Positions 1-6,903 of a stretch of DNA of 8,200 bases are shown in pieces. Source of the DNA: Immundisolibacteraceae bacterium (lineage in GTDB: Bacteria; Pseudomonadota; Gammaproteobacteria; Immundisolibacterales; Immundisolibacteraceae); the NCBI GenBank assembly GCA_016763355.1, contig JAESTY010000108.1:1-8200 (forward strand), read 5' to 3'. A program made the position numbers and the translations under genes. Positions within the stretch are counted from its first letter, which is position 1. Every line of letters begins with the position of its first letter. The notes beneath the pieces were generated by a model that was not told the DNA's origin, made no database searches, and saw only the letters and a program-made list of their open reading frames with translations.

Positions 1-21
1 GAACTGTAAAAAATCCTGACA

Positions 22-39
22 ACCGCTTGGCCTAGCGGT
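22..39. repeat. 18-bp imperfect palindrome upstream of leader ORF
   Basis: The sequence ACCGCT-TGGCCT-AGCGGT forms a dyad: six outer base pairs, one T/T mismatch, and a central GGCC. It lies about 75 bases ahead of the leader ORF of the methyltransferase gene. It could be an operator for a dimeric regulator, or part of a terminator of a gene to the left read on the minus strand, where a T run follows after about ten bases. The sequence shows only the symmetry; any role is inference. Confidence 0.3.
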
Positions 40-100
40 AAGTCGATTGGAATTGTTATGCACTTGCTAGTTATTACTGAATTTAGTTTGTTAATCACTT

Positions 101-106
101 AGGAGG
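101..106 (+). promoter_or_regulatory. Strong ribosome binding site of leader ORF
   Basis: A perfect AGGAGG lies seven bases ahead of a GTG codon at 114. It is the only good ribosome site upstream of the methyltransferase. The methyltransferase ATG at 164 has no comparable purine tract of its own, only a weak G-rich stretch directly before it. Confidence 0.6.
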
Positions 107-113
107 GATTGCA

Positions 114-167
114 GTGGCCACTATAAATGACGTTTTATCGGTGTTTTTACCAGGTTTGGGGCGATGA
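114..167 (+). CDS. Putative 17-residue leader peptide, coupled to methyltransferase
   Basis: A GTG start seven bases after a perfect AGGAGG opens a short frame reading MATINDVLSVFLPGLGR and then TGA. The stop overlaps the next start as ATGA (164-167), the usual layout for translational coupling or stop/restart initiation. No family is recognised. The peptide has no run of a single amino acid, so classical amino-acid attenuation is not indicated. The alternative is that this is the degraded start of an older gene, or that the methyltransferase is made by reinitiation only. The ribosome site and the overlap are seen directly; expression is inference. Confidence 0.4.
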   Translation: MATINDVLSVFLPGLGR

Positions 168-820
168 ATTCTCTGCTTGATCCGCGGATTACAGCTGAAA
201 TGGCCGTGCTCCAGCGCGAGGCGGCGCGGGATAGCGAGCGCTGGCAAGCTCGTAAGGCGTCGCAGCAGGAGGCTGCTAGTAGTCTCAGTCCGAATTCGGA
301 TTCGATTGCCGATCCGTTGATTCGCATGGGTGAGTTTTATCTCGGGGTTTCCAGTCAGGAGGGAAAGCTGCTTTATAACCTGGCTCGCTCCAAACGGGCG
401 CGGTGTATCGTAGAGTTTGGTGCCTCCTATGGCATTAGTACACTCTACTTAGGAGCTGCAGCCAGAGACAGCGGCGGTCGGCTTATTACTACCGAAGTGC
501 ATCCTGAAAAATGCCATGCTACTCGAGAATTGATTATACGGTCCGGGCTCGATGAGCAGGTAACCCTCTTCGAGGGTGACGCCTTGGTTACTTTAAAATC
601 TGTTGATGAACAGGTAGATTTATTGTTTCTGGATGGTTGGAAAGGTCTTTATTTGCCGATGCTGGAACTGATGCTGCCTAAATTAAGTGAGGGTGCTCTG
701 GTTGCTGCGGATAATGTAGATCACACCGCTGCAGCACCCTACGTGGCCGCTATTCAGGCTGATAGCCGTTTTGTTACCTCGATAGTAGGTGACATGGCAC
801 TGAGTTGTTTCGCTGGCTAA
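164..820 (+). CDS. Class I SAM-dependent O-methyltransferase
   Basis: This 218-residue protein should transfer a methyl group from S-adenosylmethionine, probably to a hydroxyl of a small molecule, in the cytoplasm. The Rossmann-fold signature is clear: motif I VEFGASYGISTLYL (about 83-96), an acidic residue at the end of strand 2 in TTEVHPEK (E111), and GDA (138-140). LFLDGWK (D157) and AADN (D183, N184) match the D...D-N metal-binding set of the cation-dependent O-methyltransferase family (methyltransferase family 3, catechol or caffeoyl-CoA type). The N-terminal 50 residues are helical and charged, as in that family, and the length is normal. The start at 164 was chosen because it overlaps the leader ORF as ATGA; the next in-frame ATG is at 200. 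The gene ends just before a hairpin terminator. The substrate cannot be told from the sequence. Confidence 0.85.
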   Translation: MNSLLDPRITAEMAVLQREAARDSERWQARKASQQEAASSLSPNSDSIADPLIRMGEFYLGVSSQEGKLLYNLARSKRARCIVEFGASYGISTLYLGAAARDSGGRLITTEVHPEKCHATRELIIRSGLDEQVTLFEGDALVTLKSVDEQVDLLFLDGWKGLYLPMLELMLPKLSEGALVAADNVDHTAAAPYVAAIQADSRFVTSIVGDMALSCFAG

Positions 821-846
821 ATGTTGAAAACCAACCCCTAGAATGA

Positions 847-874
847 AAACAGGGAGCGATTAAGCTCCCTGTTT
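847..874. terminator. Bidirectional hairpin terminator between convergent genes
   Basis: AAACAGGGAGC and GCTCCCTGTTT form a perfect 11-bp stem around a six-base GATTAA loop. A-rich sequence on the left and T-rich sequence on the right provide a short U tract in either direction. The hairpin lies 26 bases after the methyltransferase stop and 19 bases beyond the end of the convergent minus-strand gene, so it probably ends both transcripts. Confidence 0.85.
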
Positions 875-893
875 CAGTATTACGGTGAAGGTG

Positions 894-1253
894 TTACTTC
901 CAGCGAATGGTGCTATTGCGATCTGCTGGATCTGCCGCCATCCAGTGGCCATTTTCGTCAATGGCGTACTCTTCATAGTTATAAAATTCGATGCTCATTT
1001 TAAGACTCGGATCCAGATCCGGCCCGCCAGCGGCAAGTTGCTGGTTCCAGTGCTTGTCGTAAAGTTCCCGGCTGGCCCAATGTTCCATCAGCACTACTTT
1101 GCCCGGATCTTCGGCACTGCGAAATACCTCATATTGCATGGCACCTTCCCGGTCACGAACCGGCGCATGCGCTTCAACCATGCCAGCAGCAGCCTGTTCA
1201 GCAATTTCGCCATTGGGAAAGTTAATCGTAACCACTACCCGTACTCCCGCCAT
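894..1253 (-). CDS. Antibiotic biosynthesis monooxygenase (ABM) domain protein
   Basis: This small 119-residue protein has the pattern of the dimeric alpha+beta barrel ABM superfamily. An N-terminal strand (VRVVVTINFPNG) is followed by a helix and then GAMQYEVFRSAEDPGKVVLMEHWASRE (from residue 37), with H68 in YDKHW, close to the family pattern G-x-x-x-Y-x-x-x-x...E-x-W-x-S-x-x-x-x-x-x-H. Family members include cofactor-free quinol monooxygenases (YgiN type), heme-degrading enzymes and proteins of unknown function, so the reaction is open. The C-terminal tail (about 95-119, acidic then Trp-rich) is longer than in the shortest members. A GAGGAG ribosome site (plus-strand 1262-1267) lies eight bases ahead of the ATG. 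The gene is divergent from the flavin oxidoreductase and may share a control region with it. Confidence 0.75.
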   Translation of the reverse strand: MAGVRVVVTINFPNGEIAEQAAAGMVEAHAPVRDREGAMQYEVFRSAEDPGKVVLMEHWASRELYDKHWNQQLAAGGPDLDPSLKMSIEFYNYEEYAIDENGHWMAADPADRNSTIRWK

Positions 1254-1381
1254 GATATGTTCTCCTCGTTAAAGTTATTGATCGACGCTCGTGATTGTCA
1301 GGCTCCCTGCTAGAGAGGTCAACAGTAGAGGCCGATGGCTAGCAAGGGCTATCGACAGCCTAAATTGAGGAGAAAATCAGC
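1254..1381. promoter_or_regulatory. Divergent intergenic control region
   Basis: These 128 bases separate two divergent genes, each with its own GAGGAG ribosome site (plus strand 1367-1372 for the oxidoreductase, 1262-1267 read on the minus strand for the ABM gene). Promoters for both must lie here if they are transcribed independently. I see no clear -35/-10 pair; the only small hairpin is GGCT-ATCGAC-AGCC. The assignment rests on gene orientation. Confidence 0.4.
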
Positions 1382-2407
1382 ATGACCGGTAACCGGATTG
1401 GTCTTTGGGATCACGTGGAACGCAGGCCAGAGCAGTCACTGGCAGACCTTTACGCGGGGCGGGCTGAGTTTCTTCGCCTGGCTGATCAGGGCCCATTCTG
1501 GTGTTACCACGTTGCCGAACATCACTTTACACCGTTGGGAATGGCACCATCACCGTCGATTTATCTGAGTGCATTGATCCAGCATACCCAGCGTATTCGG
1601 CTGGGTTCGATGGTGCATCTATTGCCGCTTTACCATCCGCTAAGGTTGATTGAAGAGATCTGCATGCTCGACAACATGAGTAATGGTCGCCTCGAGCTAG
1701 GGTTTGGACGGGGCATCTCACCTTATGAGCTAGGTCACTACGGCACCTCATTTATCCACTCCCGTGCCGAGATGGAAGAGGTGCTGGAAATACTGGTTAA
1801 GGGGCTGCGTAACGAGATATTGACCCATAAGGGCGATAAATATAATTTCCCGGCGGTGCCGATGGAATTGCGGCCGGTGCAGCAACCTAACCCACCACTC
1901 TGGTATGGGGTTAACAGTCCCAACAGTATCCAATATGCAGCCGAGCGAAGCCTCAATGTGATTACAGCCGGGCCCAATCAGGCGCTGGCAGCACAGGCAA
2001 AAGCGTTTTTTGATATCTGGCAGCCCGGTGGAGCGCTTAATCCTCAGATAACCAGTCCTAAAATGGGTGCATTTAGAATGGGCTTCGTGGCTGAAACCGA
2101 TGCGGCAGCAGAGAAAAAAGCCCGCGAGGCCTACCCAGTTTTTTACCAGAATTTGCAGAAGCTCTGGCTTGATAACGCGTCGGTCGCTACTCAGTTTCCA
2201 CCGGATTACGACGAATTGGCTGCTTACGACACTTTTATCGTCGGCTCTCCAGAAACAGTGCGGGAAAAGGTCGAGCAATTTTATGCCGAGAGTGGCTGTA
2301 ACTATTTGTTACTGGAGATGATCTGGGGTTCGATCGGTCAGCAAGAATCGATGGAATCGCTTGGGCTGTTAGGTGAAGCTGTATCAGGCCTGGTTGCCAG
2401 CGATTAA
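1382..2407 (+). CDS. Luciferase-like (LLM class) flavin-dependent oxidoreductase
   Basis: This 341-residue protein belongs to the bacterial luciferase-like TIM-barrel superfamily, which uses reduced FMN or F420 to oxidise small organic substrates. Visible signatures are AEHHF (45-49), the strand IRLGSMVHLLPLYHPLRLIEE (from 72), the family hallmark LDNMSNGRLELGFGRG (96-111), and the C-terminal VGSPETVREKVEQF (287-300) that closes most such proteins. The length is typical and the frame is complete. The ATG lies nine bases after GAGGAG. The acidic LLM-type fold gives no substrate; alkanal, alkanesulfonate and nitrilotriacetate enzymes all share these motifs. FMN seems more likely than F420 for a proteobacterium, but that is inference. 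The gene appears monocistronic: 268 bases and a candidate promoter separate it from the efflux operon. Confidence 0.87.
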   Translation: MTGNRIGLWDHVERRPEQSLADLYAGRAEFLRLADQGPFWCYHVAEHHFTPLGMAPSPSIYLSALIQHTQRIRLGSMVHLLPLYHPLRLIEEICMLDNMSNGRLELGFGRGISPYELGHYGTSFIHSRAEMEEVLEILVKGLRNEILTHKGDKYNFPAVPMELRPVQQPNPPLWYGVNSPNSIQYAAERSLNVITAGPNQALAAQAKAFFDIWQPGGALNPQITSPKMGAFRMGFVAETDAAAEKKAREAYPVFYQNLQKLWLDNASVATQFPPDYDELAAYDTFIVGSPETVREKVEQFYAESGCNYLLLEMIWGSIGQQESMESLGLLGEAVSGLVASD

Positions 2408-2552
2408 TGTGCTCTTGACTTGCGGTTGGATCGGACATGTCAATGTTGGTGAAAAGGTTTACTGTTGGGGCCAGTTCCGACGAAGTTCTAACCGGTAAGT
2501 CCTCTTCAGAAGCGTCGATTTATGCATAACTAGATTGCAAAATATTCCACCT

Positions 2553-2601
2553 AACCTGATAGCATATCCAGGTTCACTAAACGAGCGTTGACCATCAGGT
2601 T
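2553..2601. repeat. Repeated AACCTG/CAGGTT half-sites in efflux promoter region
   Basis: Three related half-sites occur: AACCTGAT (2553-2560), CAGGTT (2569-2574) and ATCAGGTT (2594-2601). The first two form a compact imperfect dyad (AACCTG-ATA-GCA-TAT-C-CAGGTT). The first and third are exact 8-bp inverted copies about 41 bases apart, close to four helical turns. The third falls just after a candidate -35 box. This is the kind of layout expected for a repressor of an efflux operon such as a TetR- or MerR-type protein, but no regulator gene is in the window and the binding protein is unknown. Confidence 0.35.
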
Positions 2602-2616
2602 GGTTGCGAATAATTT
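2588..2616 (+). promoter_or_regulatory. Candidate sigma70 promoter of the efflux operon
   Basis: TTGACC (2588-2593) matches five of six bases of the -35 consensus. It is followed at 17 bases by a weak -10-like TAATTT (2611-2616, three of six matches). It would start a transcript with a leader of about 50 bases before the adaptor ATG. The spacer contains the ATCAGGTT half-site. The -35 element and spacing favour it; the poor -10 lowers confidence. Confidence 0.35.
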
Positions 2617-2675
2617 AGTGGCAGTAGCGGAAATGGAAACACTATAAAAATAGCGCCGCGCCCATTCATCAGACC

Positions 2676-3731
2676 ATGGCTAAAATCATGAGTAGACAAA
2701 AAATCCATGTTATTTCACGGATAATTTTTAGCGCGTTGTTGTTGCAATGCCCGGCTATCGTTAATGCAGCGGGTGGGGACGGTAACCAGCCACCAATACC
2801 GGTTAAGGCGGTAGCGGTGGGTTCATCCGGTGGGCAGTCCATTTTTCACACTGCGGGCCAGTTAACGGTCAAAACTCAGGCGTTGTCGTTTAAAATTCCT
2901 GGTCGTCTGATCGATATTTTGGTCGAAGAAGGTGATTTGGTCGTGGCGGGTCAAATACTTGCCAGGTTGGAGGATATCGATGCCCTGGATCGGGCGCGAG
3001 ATAGCCAGGCAACACTGGATTTGGCGCAAAGCCATTTTCGTCGTATTGATGCGCTCTACGCTGACCAAAAAGCGTCGGAAGATGACCATCAGTCTGCGCA
3101 GACCGCCCTTGAACAAGCTCGAGTTGCTGACAATCAGGCGCAGGTTAATTTGCAACGTTGCCGCTTGCATGCCCCCCAGGCAGGCGTTATCGGGGTTAAA
3201 TATTTTGAACATCCGGGCACGGTGGCGGCGGGCACACCTATTTATGCTCTGCAGCGTGCAGATCGTCCCTGGCTGGTAGAAATCGATAATCTTACTGATC
3301 GGCAGATTCTGTCGGTGAATGAAGGTGCCCAGGTTCAGGTTGAATTTAGTCCTTATCCCGGCGAAGTGTTTCCGGGGCTGATTTCTATGGTGGGCCAGGA
3401 AGCCGACAGAGCGGATGGCCTTTATCGGTTAGAAGTAACGATTGCTACCGAACGACCATTGAAGCCCGGCATGCTCGCGAAAGTGGTGTTATTTACTAAT
3501 GTTGAAAATCAGGGATCGGTAGTGCCGCTAGCAGCGCTGCGTAATTTACGTGGCAGTGCCGGCGAGTTATATGTGCCTAGTGGTGATAATCGGCGAGCGA
3601 AAAAAATTAATGTAACTGTTATCGATGTGATTGATGGCTTCGCGATCCTGGCAGAAAACCTTAGTACGCCTGATGTGATTACCTTTGGTCGCAATCTTAG
3701 TGACGGGAGTCGCATAGAGATCGTCCAGTGA
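2676..3731 (+). CDS. RND efflux periplasmic adaptor (membrane fusion protein)
   Basis: This 351-residue adaptor would link an inner-membrane RND pump to an outer-membrane channel. The N-terminus is a Sec signal: basic start, hydrophobic IIFSALLLQCPAIV (about 16-29), and a likely cut near VNA-A (31/32). LLQC is a poor lipobox because Q precedes the Cys, so a lipoprotein is unlikely. The lipoyl half-motifs follow: FKIPGRLIDILVEEGDLVVAG (from 72), an alpha-hairpin of about 100-160, then LHAPQAGVIGVKYFEHPGTVAAG (from 164). A beta-barrel (about 197-275) and a membrane-proximal domain to the end complete the normal order. The ATG at 2676 has no good ribosome site; ATG 2688 (residue 5) is an alternative, also without one. 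Its TGA overlaps the pump GTG, so the two are translationally coupled. The drug or substrate specificity is not visible. Confidence 0.88.
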   Translation: MAKIMSRQKIHVISRIIFSALLLQCPAIVNAAGGDGNQPPIPVKAVAVGSSGGQSIFHTAGQLTVKTQALSFKIPGRLIDILVEEGDLVVAGQILARLEDIDALDRARDSQATLDLAQSHFRRIDALYADQKASEDDHQSAQTALEQARVADNQAQVNLQRCRLHAPQAGVIGVKYFEHPGTVAAGTPIYALQRADRPWLVEIDNLTDRQILSVNEGAQVQVEFSPYPGEVFPGLISMVGQEADRADGLYRLEVTIATERPLKPGMLAKVVLFTNVENQGSVVPLAALRNLRGSAGELYVPSGDNRRAKKINVTVIDVIDGFAILAENLSTPDVITFGRNLSDGSRIEIVQ

Positions 3732-5479
3732 GATCATTTATTCGTTTTATCGTTGATCATATGTTGATCAGTGTGATTGCTGCGGTAGCGGTGATTGCCA
3801 TTGGCATTTCCTCGATTCCATTACTGAAAATATCTGATCTGCCAACCGTAGAGATGCCATCGTTGGTGGTTACTCTGACCTTGCCCGGAGCGTCGCCCGC
3901 TGAGATTCAGAACAGGGTCATTTTTGAGATAGAAGACGAGCTGCAGAGTCTTGGCGATATCGATGAGTTTGAGACCGATATTTTTAAAAGTTTCGCGATA
4001 ATTCGAATTAAGTTTTTTTATGGCGTCGATATCAATGACAAATACCTTGAGGTTTCATCCAAACTCAACAAACTCCAGGACGAACTGCCGAGTGACCTCG
4101 AGAGCAGCATAGAAAAGCAGAGCCCATCTGATTTATTGGTGCCCTTCGTGTTTGCCCTGGTGGGCCCGGATTTAACTTATGTACAGCGCCTAAACTGGTC
4201 AAATCAATTTAAGTTATCCCTGCGCCGCAATGAGTTTCTGCAGCAGATTGAGGTGGTTAAGTCTGACCGTGAGGCGGTCGTATGGCTCGATATGGATCGC
4301 ATGCGCCAGTATGGAATTTCTATTGATAGTGTGAGCCAGGCAATTGTCAGCGAGAACCGTTTTTTACCCGTGGGAACCATGGAGTTTGGCGATCAGGCGG
4401 TGACGATTATCCCTCCTGGAAGTAGCTATCATCGCATTGCTGATGTGGCCGCTACGCCGCTGCTGACCGGCGGCGGTAAAAGTATCAAACTTGCTGATAT
4501 CGCCACGGTTGAAGAAGTTTATAAACCTGATCCGGTGCTTCATCGGCTTGATGGCCAGCCGGCAACGTTAATTACCGCTAAGACCCGAGATGATGCCAAT
4601 GTGCTCGCGGTGCGAGAGCAGATTGACGTACTGCTGGATCAGTTCCGTAAACAGTTGCCTGCGGGTGTAGAACTACACTTGCTTTACAACGTTGAGGAAG
4701 GGGTAAGACGCAACATTACCGGGCTGCTCTGGAATGTGGTGCAGGGTATCGGCATTCTCTGTGTTGTGCTGCTGTTTTCGGTGGGCTATCGCTCGACTTT
4801 TGCGATCGGCATCATGTTGCCGTTCTCGTTAATGTTGTCGTTGGTCTGGTTGTCCCTGACTGATTTTGGTCTTCAACAGATGTCCGTGGCAGGGTTTATT
4901 ATCGCGCTCGGCCTGATTGTTGATAACGGCATTGTGGTCACCGAAAATGCTTTTAAATTGAGTCATTATCGGGGTTTCAATAATCGAGATGCGGCAGTGG
5001 AAGGCACCGGCTCGGTGATCAGTCCTCTGATCAGTTCCACCCTGACAACAGCGCTAGCATTCCTGCCAGTGTTTCTGCTGACCTCTAAAACCGGTCTTTT
5101 TATGCGTAGCCTGTCCGTGACTATCTGGCTTTGTCTAGGTGCTTCGCTGTTTATAGCAGTGACGGTTACCACGCTTTCAGTTTCGCGGTTTGGTACCGTG
5201 AACCGGCTCTGGCTGTTTCCAGAATTACCAACCCGTAATGGGTTTTTCAAGCGCTTGAACCGCATGCGAAAAATGCCAACTCCGCCGAGTTTTTTGAATG
5301 CGTTGATCCCGTTTCGGGATATCCATTTTATAACTGCTTTACAGGCCGCGATTCGCCATTGGTGGGCGCTGTTACTGTTGGTTTTGGGACTATTTGTACT
5401 TGCGGGTTGGTGTGTACAGCAGGTGCCGCAGATTGTTTTTCCAGATAGTGATGACCCGTTTTTTCACCATCAATATTGA
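3728..5479 (+). pseudogene. RND efflux transporter, N-terminal part up to frameshift
   Basis: The GTG at 3728 overlaps the adaptor stop as GTGA. The 583-residue frame holds the first half of an AcrB-type proton/substrate antiporter: TM1 (about 12-34), the first porter half with LPTVEMPSLVVTLTLPGASP (from 38), docking segments, TM2-TM6 (about 330-483) and TM7 (about 546-565). The TM4 motif reads GLIVDNGIVVTEN: D399 matches the first Asp of the AcrB pair (D407) and N400 replaces the second (D408), a variant known in many members of the ACR_tran family. After PDSDDPFF (571-579) the frame reads HHQY and stops, whereas the continuing sequence in the +1 frame (TINIEAGENSSEQ) matches what an intact pump has next. 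Removing one T from the run 5459-5464 joins both halves into about 1053 residues, the normal family length. As it stands this half lacks the second porter unit and TM8-TM12 and should not work alone. Confidence 0.85.
5459..5464 (+). other. Frameshift site in a run of six T
   Basis: Codons CCG-TTT-TTT-CAC lead to a stop at 5477-5479. Skipping one T gives CCG-TTT-TTC-ACC, and the protein continues unbroken to 6890. Family-like sequence runs right up to the site in one frame and starts right after it in the other, so the change is exactly here. It may be a true one-base insertion, a homopolymer sequencing error, or a recoding or transcript-slippage site. A run of only six T without a pause signal that I can see makes programmed slippage the least likely. 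Confidence 0.85.
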
Positions 5480-6890
5480 AGCCGGAGAGAACAGTTCAGA
5501 ACAGTTTATGCATGATTTGACGGTCGATATAGAGGCTTTGCTGGGCGAATATTCCGAGATCATTCATGTCACCACGGTACAGGGCGGTAATTTTCCACGG
5601 ATCAATATGGGGCTGCTGCAGGTGTTGCAGCGTCGCTCCAACGCCTCGCTGTTTGTCGAGGTAGATTTTCGTAATGCCAGTCGCCTGCGCAAACTAATTG
5701 ATGAGCTTAACCTGCGATTACATCGTTTTTCGGCGTTTGCGGCGATAAACGCTTCGCCGATTTTGATCGGTACCGAAACAGACGTTGATACTACCGTTAC
5801 TCTCAGCGGGGGCAGCATCGATGAACTACGGGAGCTAGGGCGGCAGCTGGATCAGACCCTCTGGCAATTGCCTGACATTATGTCCGTGAATAACCCGGCT
5901 AAAACAGATTATCACTCGATTTCGGTAAAACGAGACGCGCTCAAAGCGCAGGCTTTACAGGTGCCTAAAGTCGCGATTGATCCAGTGCTGATGCTGGTCA
6001 GTCACGGCCTCAAGGTCGATGAATTTCGCGACGATCAAGGCGAGGAATATGACATCGTGTTGCGTGCCAAAGCCGATGACGCTGTGCCACTCGAGGTATT
6101 TGATCGGCTAACCGTAAGGTCCCAGCAGGGCCGAGCAATGCCTCTGGGTCAGGTTGCTAACTACAGTTTTATAGAGAGTCAGTTTGATATTAGCCACGAG
6201 GCATTCAGACCCAAACTTGATATCGATATTTACGTGGTGCCGGGCAGTGATGTCGCTGCTTTGCGCCAGGCGACAGCCCAGGCTGTGTCTGATTTTGGTC
6301 TACCTGAGCATATTACCGTTAGCTACGAGAGCGAGCAGGATAGAACCCAGGAAGCTTTCGGCGGCATCGGAACCTATACCCTCTGGGTCGCAGTGGCGAT
6401 ATTTTCGATTTTTGTGTTGCAGTTTAATTCGCTGGTGCAACCGCTGATAGTTTTTGCGGCGGTTCCACTGTGTGGCATCGGTGCATTTATTACCCTCTAT
6501 GTCACCGGGCAGGAACTCTCTTTTGCCGCCTTTATTGGTCTTACCAGCTTGATGGGGATCGTAGTCAATAATTCGATTCTGCTGGTTGACCGGGCCAACA
6601 CGGTGGGTCGCGATAACCCCAAGGCTTCGATTATGGAGGTAGCCGTTGAGGCAGCGCGAAATCGGTTTATGCCGATTGTGCTGACTTCGGTCACCACAAT
6701 CCTGGGATTGTCCCCGTTGGTGGTGGGTGAATCTATTATTTTCAGGCCGTTGGCGTTAGTGGTGATGGGCGGTTTGTTTGCGTCAACCTTTTTGACTCTG
6801 TTCTGTGTCCCCACCCTATATAGCCATTTTTCCCCCAACCGGGGAGGTCCACGGTTAGCGGTGACCGGCAATCTTGTTAAAGAAGACTAG
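5460..6890 (+). pseudogene. RND efflux transporter, C-terminal part after frameshift
   Basis: This is the second half of the pump, read in the +1 frame relative to the N-terminal part. It begins in the second porter half (FFTINIEAGENSSEQF) and continues through the docking region. TM8-TM12 follow: TYTLWVAVAIFSIFVLQF, LIVFAAVPLCGIGAFITLY, FIGLTSLMGIVVNNSILLV, FMPIVLTSVTTILGLSPLVV and LALVVMGGLFASTFLTLFCV. The protein ends naturally after VPTLYSHFSPN. In TM10, GIVVNNSILLVD carries Asn (codon 6567-6569) where AcrB has the relay Lys K940. The frame is open upstream to a TTG at 5394 and an ATG at 5451, but neither has a ribosome site, so independent translation is unlikely. The sequence after the break shows no further stops or decay, so the lesion is recent, or is not real. 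Confidence 0.85.
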
Positions 6891-6894
6891 GAGG
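6889..6894 (+). promoter_or_regulatory. Ribosome site of aldo/keto reductase overlapping pump stop
   Basis: AGGAGG begins inside the TAG stop codon of the transporter (6888-6890) and lies nine bases ahead of the ATG at 6904. The layout fixes the reductase start and implies that it is translated from the same mRNA as the pump. Confidence 0.75.
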
Positions 6895-6903
6895 GTGGTT
6901 TAG

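Noticed and set aside
1..9. GAA CTG TAA as the tail of a gene entering from the left
   Set aside because: Only two codons and a stop are visible; nothing supports coding.
20..60. tRNA-like D-arm sequence (TGGCCTAGCGGTAAG)
   Set aside because: No matching acceptor stem, anticodon arm or T-arm (GGTTCGA-type) follows, so this is not a tRNA gene.
885..1313. 142-codon plus-strand frame opposite the ABM gene
   Set aside because: It is the antisense shadow of 894-1253, has no ribosome site, and its protein resembles no family, whereas the minus-strand product shows a clear ABM pattern.
1748..2278. 176-codon minus-strand frame inside the flavin oxidoreductase
   Set aside because: The plus-strand product carries strong family motifs throughout; the minus frame has no ribosome site or recognisable domain.
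2520..2529. TTATGCATAA 10-bp palindrome in the intergenic region
   Set aside because: Short AT-rich palindromes are common by chance; no second copy or promoter is linked to it.
2676..2750. Lipoprotein signal (LLQC) in the adaptor
   Set aside because: A lipobox needs G, A or S just before the Cys; here it is Q, and a better signal peptidase I site follows at VNA-A.
5394..5460. Independent start of a separate C-terminal half-pump (TTG 5394 or ATG 5451)
   Set aside because: No ribosome site precedes either start, and the first codons in this frame do not resemble the family; the family-like sequence is in the other frame up to 5464.
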